Assembly: GCA_020633125.1 (NCBI GenBank)
Contig: JACKEH010000014.1
Coordinates: 1-64,000, forward strand
Reading direction: 5' to 3'
Length of the DNA stretch: 64,000 bases
Source: Sandaracinus sp.
GTDB lineage: Bacteria; Myxococcota_A; Polyangia; Polyangiales; Houyiibacteriaceae
Shown: one piece after another, positions 42,122 to 52,455 of the stretch
Layout of the letters: each line of letters starts with the position of its first letter
Numbering within the stretch: position 1 is the first letter of the stretch
The notes under the pieces: model-generated
What the model was told of the DNA's origin: nothing
Database searches by the model: none
What the model saw: only the letters and a program-made list of their open reading frames with translations
Position numbers and translations under genes: made by a program

Positions 42122-43885
42122 GCCTCCGCCTGCGGCTCGTCCTCCTCTTCCTCGTGGCGGCCTTCGTGCCCTTCGGCGCCCTCGGCCTCGTCGTGCGCGA
42201 CACCTTCGTGCACGACCTCGAAGCCGACCATCGCCGACGCTTCGAAGCGCGCACCGAGAGCCTGCGTCGTCGCCTCGACGAGACGCTCGAAGCCGACGCA
42301 CGCGCCGTCCGCGCGCTGTGCGCCCACGACCCCTTCGTCGACCGCCTCGTGCTCGACCTCGCGACCGACGCTTCGATCCCGCGCGTGAACAAGCGTTGGT
42401 GACCGCGCTGCCTTCGCTCATGCAAGGTCGTCGCTTCGACACGCTTCACCTGCTCGACGCGCGCGGCGGCCCCGACCGCGGTCGTCTGCTCGGCGCCGGC
42501 CATTACCCCGACCGCGTCGGCGCGCGCGCCCCCCCGAGCTGCTCGACGCGCTCGCGCGAAACCGCGACCACGCGTGGCTCGAGACCGTGCGCGTCCGCGA
42601 CGAAGAGGGCCCCCGCGACGCGCGCGCGCGCTGTCGTCGGCTGCACGGTCGAGCGCGACGGCGCCGCGGTCGCCGTGCTGGGTGGACGTTTCGCCACGGA
42701 CGACCTCCTCGGCTTGCAGAGCGACGACGAAGCGTTGCGTGTCTCGCTCCTCCCCCCGGCGAAGACGTGCCTTTGACGAGCGGTGAGCCGCCCCGCGTGG
42801 TCCGCACCTTCGCGAGCGCGCCGAGGCGAGCATCGCCTCGTGGCCTCGCTCGACGACGCCCCTCTTCGCGCGGATCTGGCGTCCTTCGCGAGCGCACGCT
42901 CGTCGTCGCCGGCGTCGCGCTCCTCGTCGCGCTCGGCTTCGCGCTCCTCGTCGGTTGGATGTTCTCGCGCCCCTTCGCGAGATCGAAGAGGCGACCCGGC
43001 GCGTCGCCAAAGGCGACCTCGAGTCGCGCGTCGCGACCGCGACCACCCGCGGCGACGACGTCGGCCGAACCCTTCGTGCGTTCGACGCGATGACCAAAGA
43101 GCTCGCCGCCACACGACTCAAGCTCCTGCGCGCGGAACGCATCGCGGCTTGGCGCGAGGTCGCCCGCCGCATCGCGCACGAGATCAAGAACCCGCTGCAG
43201 CCCATCCAGGTCGAGATCGAGACCATGCGCAAGCTGCACGCGCGCAAACACCCGAGCTTCGACGAGGAGTTCGACCAGTCGACGGGCGTGATCCTCGAAG
43301 AGGTCAAACGCCTCAACGACATGGTCACGGAGTTCAGCAAGTTCGCCCGCATGCCGCGGCCGAAGCCCGCACCGCTCGACCTTCGCGAGGTCGTTCAGCA
43401 CGTCGCCAGCCTGCACATGGACGACGAAGTCGCGCTGAAGGTCGTGTTGCCCGAACGCCCGCTCGTCGTGCGCGCCGATCGCGATCAGCTCACGCAAGTG
43501 CTGCTCAACCTCGTGCAGAACGCGAGCGACGCCGCCAGCGCGCGCCACGGCACGCGCGAGCGGAGGCCACGTCGAGGTGCACCTCCAGCCGACCGAGGGG
43601 GGCGCGCGCCTCTGGATCGACGACGACGGCCCCGGCATCGGCCCCGAAGACCGCCTCCGGGTCTTCGAGCCCTATTTCACCACCAAGGCGAAGGGCACCG
43701 GCCTCGGCCTGGCGATCGTGCACCGCATCGTGGGCGACCACGGCGGCACCATCGACGTCGGCGACGGCCTCGACGGCGGCGCGCGCTTCGAGATCGTGCT
43801 CCCGGAGAAGGGGCCGATCGACGAAGAGCCGAGCGCGAGCCTCTCGGACACCGCGTTGCCGCTCACGCGCAAGACGCGACCCTGA
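42118..43885 (+). pseudogene. NtrY-like membrane sensor histidine kinase, frame interrupted
   Basis: It begins MSLRLRLVLLFLVAAFVPFGALGLVVRDTF at 42118 (TM1). A periplasmic sensor part follows (FDPAREQALVTALPSLMQGRRFDTLHLLDARGG) and TM2 (TLVVAGVALLVALGFALLVGWMFSRP), a HAMP region (LREIEEATRRVAKGDLESRV), then the H-box RRIAHEIKNPLQPIQVEIETM with the phospho-acceptor His. The ATPase has an N-box LLNLVQNASDA, G1 IDDDGPGIGPEDRLRVFEPYFTT and G2 GTGLGLAIVHRIVGDHGG. The frame shifts near 42370, 42530, 42625, 42760, 42820, 42885, 42975 and 43560. Several shifts sit in C-runs, and one is a lost GC pair. Every catalytic motif survives, which favours sequence error. No response regulator is adjacent. Confidence 0.75.
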
Positions 43886-44019
43886 GCTCGGCCTCGCGAG
43901 ACGCGGCCCTGAGCCTCGCGCTTCGAGCCGCCGCGTTTCGCGCCTTCGCGCGACGCGCCGGAACGCCTCGCTCGAACCGAAAACGTGCGTTTCGAGCCCC
44001 CCAGCCCCAGGGTTCCGAC

Positions 44020-45154
44020 ATGCCGCTGCACCGCGTCTTCCTCGCGCCCGGGTTCTTCGGCTTCACGAATCTCGGCGACTTCGGCTATTGGGCGCACGTC
44101 CGCGATCGGTTGATGGAGACCTTCGCGCGCCGACGCGTTCGCGCGGAGATTCACTACGTCCCGACCCTCCCGACCTCCTCGCTCGACCGCCGCGCCGCGC
44201 GTTTGCTCGAGACGGTCGCGCGCCACGTGCAGGGCGACGACGAGGTGCACCTGGTCGGACACAGCACCGGCGGCCTGGACGCGCGCCTGCTCGCGTCACC
44301 GAGCGCACGCATTCCGACCCCACTCGAGGTCGCGCCGATTCGCGATCGCATTCGCACCGTGATCTCGGTCGCGACGCCGCATCACGGCGCGCCCGTCGCC
44401 GCATTCTTCACGGGCCTTCAAGGACAGAAGCTCCTGCGCGCGATCTCGATGGTCACCATCGCGGGCATTCGCCTCGGCAGCGTGCCGCTCCCCGCGCGCT
44501 CTCGAGCTCGTCGGCGCGATTCCCGCGCTGCCCGGCCGCGGCCTCTTCGCGCCACGCGCCGGCACGCTCCTCGATCAGGTCTACCGGCTCGTGCTCAAAG
44601 ACTTCGATCCCGAGCGCCAACGGCAGATCGAAGCGTACTTTCAGGGCGCCTTCGACGATCAAACGCTCCTCCTCCAGCTCACCCCCGAAGCGATGCAGCT
44701 CTTCGAAGCGCTCACCCCACGCCACCCGAACGTTCGCTACGGATCCGTCGTCGTCCGCGCACCCGCGCCGAGCTTCGCGCAGGTCGTGCGCACCGGCCTG
44801 CGACCGATTCAACAAGCCCAATACGCGCTCTACCGAAGCCTTCACGTCCTCTCCGCGGGCTTTCGCGACACCCACCTCCCCGTGCTCGATCCGGAGCAAC
44901 GCGACGCCCTCGTCACCGCGTTCGGCGAGATCCCCGGTCCCCACGACTCGGACGGAATGGTCCCGACCCGAAGCCAAGTGTGGGGCGACGTGCTTCACGG
45001 CGTCGTCGGCGATCACCTCGACGTGATCGGCCACTTTCACGCGCCCGAGCTCTCGCCCAAACACGTCGACTGGCTTCGCACCGGCAGCGGGTTCGATCGC
45101 GAACGCTTCGAGACACTCTGGGACCACGTCGCGCACTACGTCGTCGACGCGTGA
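44020..45154 (+). pseudogene. Alpha/beta-hydrolase (lipase/esterase-like), one frameshift
   Basis: The ATG at 44020 begins MPLHRVFLAPGFFGFTNLGDFGYWAHV, with an oxyanion-type APGFFGF loop. The nucleophile elbow is VHLVGHSTGGLDARLLA (Ser in GHSTG), followed by ISVATPHHGAPVAAFFTG. The frame changes once near 44490 in a GCGC run, where adding one GC restores ALELVGAIPALPGRGLF. The second half runs to the TGA at 45154 and contains GMVPTRSQVWGD and VIGHFH, giving Asp and His candidates. Repaired length is about 378 residues. It resembles triacylglycerol-lipase/PGAP1-like hydrolases; the substrate is unknown and no signal peptide is evident. Confidence 0.72.
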
Positions 45155-45238
45155 CCCCCGACTTCGCGTCGCTCGCGCTCCGACCGAGCGGACGCGAACC
45201 GCGCCCCCCATCCATCGAACGAGAGCTCGGCGCGGACG

Positions 45239-46414
45239 TCACTCGAAGAGGATCGCGTCCGCCATCAAGTTGCCGTGACGGTTGGTCGGCGTCGGCCCGG
45301 TGAAGCAGCCCTGCTCCCCGAAGGTCGCCGCGCCGAGGAAAGGCGCGCCGTCGATGCGCGCCCCGAAACGCTTCGACACCTCGCCCGTCGCGTCCCCAGT
45401 CACGCCGACGCAGCCGCCGCAGTACACGAGGATCGCGCCGCTCACGCGGTCCGCCGAGCGCCCCGCGCGCGCTGCCACCTGATCGGTGCGATCGAAGAGC
45501 GCCTCGCGGCTGCCCACCATCAACACGAGCTCGTCGCCTTCCGCGACGTCGGCGAAGAGCGCCAGCGATCCGTCCCGCTCCACGCGATGCGGGTGGGTCA
45601 GCACGTAGCGTTTGATCGCGCCGACCCGATCCACGACCCGCCCGAGTGGATGCATCGTCGTCTCGCCGAGCACGACGCCACCCTCTCTTCGGAACGCGGA
45701 GAGCGCGCCGCCGAGCCACTCGTCGTAGACCTCGGCCGCCGGGCGTCCGTCGATCTTGCGCAGCACCCGCCCGCTCGCCGACGTGACCTTCCCGCGCCGT
45801 GAGCCCGGGTTGTAGCCGGCCACGAACGAGCCGTGCACCGGCGCCTTCGAGGTGAAGCCGACGAGCACGAAGCCGCTCTCGAGCGCTTCGCTGCCCGCGA
45901 ACACACGCCATTGCCCGCTGAGGTCGTCGTCCGCCGCCGAGCCTCCGTAAAGGGGCGGCGGCGAGCCTCAAACGCGCCTCGTCGATGCCCTCGAGCACGC
46001 GCTCCTCGAACCCCGGCGTCGCGTAGAGCAGCAGCACGTCCGGGCGATCCATCGTCCGACGAAGCTCGTGCGCCGCCGACACCGCCGCGCTTCGCGCCGT
46101 GCGCCCGTCAGTGCGTCGAGAGACCGACACCGCCGTCGGATCGCCGGCGCGGCCCAGGAGCGCGAACGCGCCGCGTTCGAAGCCGTCGGGGACGAACACC
46201 CCGCGGAACGAGGTCGCGCCGAACACGACCGCCCCCGACGCCGCCAGCTCCCGCCGCAACGCGCCGTGGTCGGCGTCGACCGTCGAATGTACGAGCGCCC
46301 ACCGGACGTCCCGCGAGCGAGCGGCGTGCCCAAAGCCGCAGACCAGAGTTCCATCGCGTGCGATTGCGCAACGCAGCGTCCGGTCTCGTCAACCGACGTC
46401 CGGAACCGACCCAC
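45239..46414 (-). pseudogene. FIST N/C sensory domain protein, frame interrupted
   Basis: The C-terminal half (45239-45904) is intact and typical of FIST_C: VRRVGAIKRYVLTHPHRVERDGSLALFADVAEGDELVLMVGSREALFDRTDQVAARA, then GAILVYCGGCVGVTGDATGEVSKRFGARIDGAPFLGAATFGEQGCFTGPTPTNRHGNLMADAILFE. The FIST_N part reads DVRWALVHSTVDADHGALRRELAASGAVVFGATSFRGVFVPDGFERGAFALLGRAGDPTAVSV and DVLLLYATPGFEERVLEGIDEARL. Frames shift near 46325 (a lost C) and 45965. A GTG at 46414 gives about 392 residues, the usual FIST length. FIST proteins sense small ligands in the cytoplasm; no output partner is adjacent. It converges with the lipase gene. Confidence 0.72.
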
Positions 46415-46547
46415 AGCGGAGACCGAGCCGAGGTGAAGTCGGCCTGCGCTTCGAGCGCAGCCGTCCGGCACCTGAAGTGCGCGCCCCGACGCGAGCTCGC
46501 GATTTCTCGGCGACCCGCCAGGCACGCGTCCTGCCAAGGGGCGGGTC

Positions 46548-48393
46548 ATGACGAACTCGAACTGGTGGCGCGCAAGCGCCCTCTTCACCTGCCTGCTCGC
46601 GCTGAGCGGGTGCCTCTCACCTGCGGAGCCGACTCCGGATGCCTCCTCCTCCGAGGTCGTCGCCGAAGCGGTCGACCGCGACGCGCTCGCCGCGCTCCAC
46701 GACGCGCGTGAACGAACAGGTTCGCGAAGCGTTGGCGGCGCGCGACCTCACCCTCGAGGACACACGCGCCGCGCTCGACGCGCTCGCCACCGACGCCGAG
46801 CGCGACGCGTGGATCGAGGAGCATCTCGGCGACCTCGCGCTCGACCTCGACCTCCCTGCCGCGTCTGCGCTCCCGGCCCTCGAAGACGCCTCGCGCCAAT
46901 GCGCCGGAGGATGGTCGGCGACCTCGTGACCCTTCCCGAAGGTGCGGAGCCAGCGGCGTTGTCGTGTGTGGCGGGCACCTCGGTGACGGGAGGCTACTCG
47001 CGCGCTTCCACCACCGACCTGAGCAAGGTCAACCGTGGCACCGGCATGATTCGCACGTGGAAGACGGCCTCGACGATCGACGGCGAGCAGAAGGACATCC
47101 ACTGGCTGGCCCGACGTCCTCGCCGACCGCACCCACAACCGCATCCGCGCGGTCGTGCGCGTCGTCGACGGCTTCAACGAAGCCTGGGCCGCGCCGCTGC
47201 TCGGCTATGCCTCGTCGGGCATCAACCTCACGCTCGAGGTTCGCTCCGGGAACCGAGTCGTCTGCACCGACCGTCGTGTGCTGCGAGAACTACGTCCCGG
47301 GCGGCCACGCGGGCGGCGACCTCCGCCAAGAGACCTTGGCTCTCTCGTGCGACCGGGACCGCGATCCGGGCGACGCGACGACGCTGCAAGCCCGCGTCGT
47401 GCTCGAGAGCTGGGTCGCCGGCGGAGGCCTGGCCCGTGCCGAGGCGCAAGCCGAGGTCGACGTCGTGAGCATCTCCAGCACGCGCTGCGACCAGACGGTG
47501 GCGTGGCCATGCTCCGGCGGCACGGTGCACACCGGCGACTTCGACGGAGACGGTCGCGCAGACCTGCTCTGCCACGGGCCCGGTGGTACCCGTCAGATCG
47601 ACCGTGCGGCGACCGGCGGTCTCAACGACCGGACGGACCACAACCACACGAACTCGTGGTGCGAGTTCGGCGAGCTTCGTCGGCGACGTGAACGCCGACG
47701 GCCGCGACGACCTCGTCTGCAAGCTCGCCCTGACCGGTCTCGCGCTCATCGACTGGGCCGGCACCGACGGTTCGTTCTTCGGCACCAACACCCGCACCAG
47801 CACGAACTTCTGCACGCCGGGGCAGTGGCACCGCCTTGCTCGGTGACGTCGACGCCGACGGCGACGACGACTTGCTCTGCCACGACGGTTCGCGCCTCAC
47901 CGTCAGCCTCGCCAGCTCGGGCCGCTTCCAGCGCGCTCGGATCTGACGACGGCCACCGTCTGCCCGCGCGGCACCATGAACCTCCACGTCGCCGACGTGA
48001 ACGGCGACCGCCGCGACGACCTCGTCTGCCACGACCCCGTCCGAGGCACGCTCTCGGTCGATCTCGCCGCGAGCGCTCCGGCGGTCTACGGCACGATCGA
48101 CGGCATCCCCGTGAACTGGTGCTTCCACACGGGCGCCCAGCTCACCCTGGCGGACGCCAACGGCGACGGTCGCACCGACGCGGTCTGCGCGACCGCGCCG
48201 GTGGGTGACGTGCACATCGACTTCGCCTCGACCTCGGGTCGATTCGACGGCGTCGCGACGTTCCGCGCGCTCAACTTCTGCCGGGGCACGAACCGCCGTT
48301 TCCTCGCCGGTCGTTTCGACGCCGAGGGGCCCCACGAAGGCCTGCTCTGCGACGACTCCACCGGTCGGACGATTCGGTCCGCGCTCTTTCTGA
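46548..48393 (+). pseudogene. FG-GAP/VCBS-like repeat lipoprotein, frame interrupted many times
   Basis: The ATG at 46548 starts MTNSNWWRASALFTCLLALSGC, a clear lipoprotein signal. A helical part follows (VREALAARDLTLEDTRAALDALATDAERDAWIEEHLGDLALDLD), then a beta-rich domain (GMIRTWKTASTIDGEQKDIHWL, NRIRAVVRVVDGFNEAWAAPLLGYASSGINLTLEVRSGNRVVC). At least four FG-GAP-like blades follow: DFDGDGRADLLCHG, DVNADGRDDLVCKL, DVDADGDDDLLCHDG and DVNGDRRDDLVCHD, plus DANGDGRTDAVC. The frame shifts about seven times (near 46700, 46905, 47110, 47280, 47670, 47835 and 47940). The stop is probably the TGA at 48391-48393, just before a terminator; the last open frame runs on to 48521. Likely a surface protein. 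Confidence 0.65.
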
Positions 48394-48424
48394 GCGCATC
48401 CACCGGCGCTGCCGCGGACCAGAG

Positions 48425-48453
48425 AGGCGGGTTCCTTCGGGGACCCGCCTTTT
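48425..48453 (+). terminator. Strong intrinsic terminator
   Basis: An 11-bp stem AGGCGGGTtCC / GGgACCCGCCT with one internal mismatch closes on a TTCG tetraloop and runs into TTTT (48450-48453). It follows the probable stop of the FG-GAP lipoprotein by about 30 nt. Confidence 0.85.
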
Positions 48454-48522
48454 CGGCGTGGCCGTTTCGCGGCGGCGCTCGCACCAACCTCGCACCGGAA
48501 CCCAGGCCCCAAAAAGGCTGAC

Positions 48523-48556
48523 GCCCCGTGGAAGAGCCGAAGCTCCTCCACGGGGC
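48523..48556. other. Long GC hairpin in intergenic region
   Basis: GCCCCGTGGA and TCCACGGGGC form a 10-bp stem extended inward by GAGC/GCTC around a CGAA loop. Short T-runs follow only about 20 nt later (48575 onward). It could be a back-up terminator or the core of a small RNA; no other evidence. Confidence 0.5.
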
Positions 48557-48680
48557 CGGGGTGTGTCAGCTGGGGTTTTTGGGGTTTTTTGGAGTTGTGC
48601 TGTCTTGGGTGCGCTCTCGGCAGGGGTGCCACCGAGAGTCCGCCGCGGCGAACCGCGACGACTCCAGGAACCTAGCTCGC

Positions 48681-48796
48681 TGACGCGTCGCGTCAACCAC
48701 GGAACCCTCTATTTTCTCGGTGTTTACCTGCGAGAAACAATGAAACACGTGCTTGACGAGGCGCGTCATAACGCAACACGTCGACGCATTGCGTCA
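48681..48796. promoter_or_regulatory. Three operator-like 15-bp palindromes (TGACGCnnnGCGTCA)
   Basis: Three copies fit TGACGCnnnGCGTCA: 48681-48695 TGACGCGTCGCGTCA (perfect), 48754-48768 TGACGAGGCGCGTCA (one mismatch) and 48782-48796 CGACGCATTGCGTCA (one mismatch). Sites 2 and 3 are each followed by TAAC and start 28 bp apart. The 15-bp symmetric form is typical of dimeric repressors such as the TetR family. They lie in the 570-nt gene-poor stretch upstream of the acyl-CoA thioesterase gene, which is the likeliest target. No regulator gene is adjacent. Confidence 0.6.
48713..48737. promoter_or_regulatory. 25-bp inverted repeat TTTCTCG-N11-CGAGAAA
   Basis: Perfect 7-bp arms at 48713-48719 and 48731-48737 surround an 11-nt centre. 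It lies between the first and second TGACGC palindromes, in a locally A/T-richer stretch. It may be a second protein-binding site or an RNA hairpin. Confidence 0.45.
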
Positions 48797-49008
48797 TAAC
48801 CGGTCGCTCCCCGGACGCGGATGTGTCGACCCCGTCCCGCCCACGACGGACCGTCGGCTCGCGGACGCCGGCGGAACGTGTATGGACGTCACCCTGTTTC
48901 GAGTGCCGACCTCCCGTGGGAACCGGTGGCGCCGCGAGCCCTCCCCCGCCATGACACCGCCATGATCCCCCGCGCCCCCGAGAGACCACCACCGAGAAGA
49001 CCGAGATC

Positions 49009-49425
49009 GTGCTCCCCCAGCACGCCAACGCCATCGGCACGGCCTTCGGCGGCACCGTGATGTCCTGGATCGACATCTGCGCCGCGGTCAGCGCGCAGCG
49101 TCATTGCAGCCGGGTCGCCGTCACCGCTTCGGTCGACGCGCTCGATTTCGTGGCCCCGCTTCGGGTCGGCGACGTCGTCGTGCTTCGCTCGTGGGTGAAC
49201 GCCGCCTTCCGCACCAGCCTCGAGGTCGAGTGTGTGGTCGAGCGCGAAGACACCACGACCGGCGCGCGGGTGCTCTGCGCCGACGCGAAGCTGACCTTCG
49301 TGAACCTCGGCCCCGACGGCCGCCCGCAACCGGTGCCGCCGCTCGCGCCCGAGACCGACGAAGAGCGCGCGCGCGAGGCCGCCGCGATCGCCCGTCGCGA
49401 GACACGTCTCGCCGCGCGACGCTGA
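49009..49425 (+). CDS. Acyl-CoA thioesterase, hotdog fold
   Basis: 138 residues from the GTG at 49009; reads MLPQHANAIGTAFGGTVMSWIDICAAVSAQRHCSRVAVTASVDALDFVAPLRVGDVVVLRSWVNAAFRTSLEVECVV in segments typical of YciA/BACH-type acyl-CoA hydrolases, with the N-x-x-G-T-x-F-G-G entry and catalytic Asp in SWIDICAA. The family normally has about 15 more residues at the N-terminus; codons for TTTEKTEIV precede in frame. The real start may be the ATG at 48962 with one lost C in a C-run. It would hydrolyse fatty acyl-CoA in the cytoplasm. Palindromic sites at 48681-48796 may control it. Confidence 0.85.
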   Translation: MLPQHANAIGTAFGGTVMSWIDICAAVSAQRHCSRVAVTASVDALDFVAPLRVGDVVVLRSWVNAAFRTSLEVECVVEREDTTTGARVLCADAKLTFVNLGPDGRPQPVPPLAPETDEERAREAAAIARRETRLAARR

Positions 49426-49479
49426 CATCGACGCGGACGGTCGCGTGCCGACCCGTCGCGTCGGCCGCGGCGGCCCTCG

Positions 49480-52455
49480 ACTCCACACATCTGAATCTCG
49501 TAGGCCTCCCCACACGCGATGGCCGCCTCCGAGTGGTCGTTCAGGCAGCCCATGCCGGGACACCAACCGCAGAAGCCGTTCGCGACGCACGCGCCGCACT
49601 CGGTGAGCGCGGTGCAGTCCACACACGCGCTCGGGCTTCCCTGCCAATCGCCTTCGCAGCTCGCGCGATGCCGATCGGAGACACACTCGCCGCTCGCCGC
49701 GCAGAAGCCGCACCCGACCGCTTCGTTGCAGGCACCACACGTCGTGTGCACCGCGCACGGGTCTTCCTCCGAAGGCGTGCACGAGCCGTCGACGTTCGCG
49801 GGGTTCAGGTCCGAGCAATCGCTCGTCTCGACGGTCTCACCGCTCGACGTGCGTCGCTCCGAGACCTCGGTCGGGAAGCCACGTCACGCCGTCGCGATCC
49901 GCGTCGCTCGGCTCGTTGCCGCAGAGCGCCCACCGGCTGCACGCCGCCGCGCCTTGGGCACCGACCGCCGCGCTGCCCGCCGCGCCGTAGAGCGCCTCGT
50001 GGGTGCACCGCGCTGGTAGGTCGCGTCCTCTCGCAGCACCTCGCTCGCGCCCACCGCGTGTTGGTAGAGCGTGCCCACGAAACCGAGCGGTCCGCCTTCG
50101 CCGCTGCGCCCGAGGTAGTCCTCCGCGCGCCGCTCGCCGTCGTGCAGAAGGGCACCGCGACGTCGAGCACGCGGCACGACTCGAAGCCGAGCCCCGACGT
50201 CTCGGTCGGGAACGCGCTCGCGCCCACGCCGTGCGAGGCGACCTCCATCTGCGCGCCGAGCTCCCGCGCGAGCTCGAGCGCGCCGATGCCACGCGACGCG
50301 AGCGCCGCGTCCGTGAAGACCATCGCGTAACCCGCGGGATCGGTCGCCACACGCGCGACGCCTCGGCTCGTCGCGTCGGCGACACGCTCGTCGAGCTCGC
50401 TCTCGCCGAAGGGCGTCGGCAGTCGCCAGCGCACGCTCGAGCCGCCACGCACGAGGTCCACGACCACACCGGCGAGCGTCTCGAGGTGCGGCTGCGGCAA
50501 CGCGTCGAGCGCGTACCCGAGCGCCGCGCGCCCGCTCGTGCTCCACGGTCCGTCGGACTCGATCATGCCCGAGTAGCTGCTCGCGAAGACGAAGACCACC
50601 AGCGGCTCGTCCGTGCCGCCACCTCGCACGTAGACGTGGTCCACGCGGCCGTGACCGGGCGTGAGCGCCGCGAGCGACGCCGCGTGCTCCGGTGCGAGCT
50701 GCAGAATCGCGCCCGTGCCTTCGCGGTGAATGCGCGCGACCTCGGCTTCGTTCGACGCGCACGCGAGCGTGAACGCGAGCGTTCGAAGCCCCATCTCGGG
50801 CGAGGCGAGGCGGTAGTCGCCACACGCCGGAGGTTCGACGCTCTCCGTCGCCGCGTCGCAGCGCTCCGGTCGGAAACACGCGCCACCGCCGCCGCTGCGC
50901 CAACACGTGATCGCCGCCGGACAGACCTCGGGCACACCACCGCACGACGCGAAGCACGCCGCGCCACCGCCGTGGTGACCGCAGTCGAGCACCGTCGGAT
51001 GATCGTCGAAACACGCGAGCCCACCGAGCCCCTCGAGGCAAGGAATCAGGTCGCCACACGCCGCGGAATCCACGGGCATCGGCGTCGGCTCGCCCGGCGC
51101 GGGCTCGGTCGTCCCACCGCAGCTCGTGCGCGCGAAGCCGGCCATCGGCGTGCGCAGCAGACGCGCTTCGGTCTGCGGTCCGTACGCTCCGTCTTCCGCG
51201 ATCGGATCCTCGGGGTGATTCAGGTTCCACAGGCTCTGAAACGCCTGCACCGAACGCGCGCGCTGATCGGGCCCCGGTCCGTCGAAATGCACCTCGTCGC
51301 CAGCGCCGTACCAGCGAAAGCCACCGCGGCTCATCGCGCTGCGCACGCTGCTCCAGTTGTCGACGTCGACCGCGCGTCCGCCTTGGTGGTTGCTACGACC
51401 CGGGGCCGCGGCCGCCCCACATCCGCCGCGTCGAACGAGCGCGATTTGATCGGAGACCGGACGAAACGCGCTGTTGATCGAGAGCGGCGTCGAGTCCGCC
51501 ACGCGACCGAGCGCCGCCGCCGACTCGGGCACCATGAAGAGGTGCACGCGACCGCTCGTGGCGCGCACGTTCGGGTGCCGCACTTCGACGAACTGCCCCG
51601 GAAAGAGGCACGCCTGGTGTTGCGCGAGCTGCCGCGAGAGCCGCTCGAAACCGACGGTGCTGCAGGAGCCACGGTTCTCGCGCACTCCGTCGGCGACCGT
51701 CGGTCCGCTCGGCACCGGGGGCGGCACACGAGGATCGACCGTGCCTTCGTCGATCGTCACCGGCCGGCGCGCCCGCCCGCCAGAAGCTCGCGCCCATCTC
51801 GCCGTGCATGTTGCGCGCGAAGTCGCGGTAGCGGCCGTGGCGCTCGGTCCAACACGTCCAGCCCGGCCGGCAGCCGTTGTAGAGGTGCGTGACCGTCTTC
51901 ACCCAAGCATCGAACTCGGGATGCGCGGGCGAGTCGATCGCGTTCATCCAACGCACCGCGTCCTCGCGCGTGCGAATGCCGCGCGTGTAGGGAGAGCGAC
52001 GAATCATGTCGAGCACGAAGACGATCGACTGGCGGACGTTGCCGTCGAGATCGAGCACGTGCCGCCCGTCGCGCGCGAGCGTGTCGTCGAAGTCGCCCCC
52101 GTCGAACTGGAACATGCCGAGCCCGCCTTGGCGCGCCGAGCACGGTCCGTCGCCCGCGCCCGCGAGGACGGGACCTCCGCAGTAGTCCGAGTGCGGCCCC
52201 GAGCAGCCGTTGCGCTCCCAATACGGCGTCTCGCCGTTTCGGCACTGCGTCATCATCGTCTCGGCGTCCGCGAGGCCGGCGGCGAGCCACGCGCTCGTGA
52301 TGCCTTGCTCGGCGTAGAGGTCGCGAATGCGCGCAGCACGGTCGCGACGCTCCGACGCCGAGAGCGCGCTCGTCGCTTCGGCGACGTCGAAGGTCGGTCC
52401 CGCGTCGCAGGCGAGCGCGAAGAGCATCACCGAGGCGCAGAAGCGAACGGTTCAC
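49480..52455 (-). pseudogene. Composite exported peptidoglycan hydrolase: lysozyme-like, M15 (VanY-type) and peptidoglycan-binding parts, frame interrupted
   Basis: It starts at a GTG (52455) overlapping the previous stop (GTGA). With one repaired base the N-terminus is a lipoprotein signal ending VMLFALAC. Next is a lytic-transglycosylase-like part (ITSAWLAAGLADAETMMTQC, QGGLGMFQFDGGDFDDTLARDG, YTRGIRTREDAVRWMNAID). After a shift near 51775 comes an M15 carboxypeptidase with zinc ligands (SNHQGGRAVDVDNW and GDEVHFD), then a peptidoglycan-binding segment (SLWNLNHPEDPIAEDGAYGPQTEARLL), a Cys-containing region, a long beta-rich region (VDHVYVRGGGTDEPLVVFVFASSY) and, after shifts at about 50120-49850, a PSI-like Cys-rich tail (CGACNEAVGCGFCAASGECV). 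The stop codon is unclear, so the 3' limit is approximate. Confidence 0.6.

Noticed and set aside
42118..43885. Programmed frameshifting in the sensor kinase
   Set aside because: There are about eight shifts in both directions without slippery-site plus structure arrangement; error or decay explains them better.
48458..48799. Open frames in the gene-poor stretch before the thioesterase gene
   Set aside because: They cross the hairpins and palindromes, have no ribosome-binding site and no protein-like pattern.
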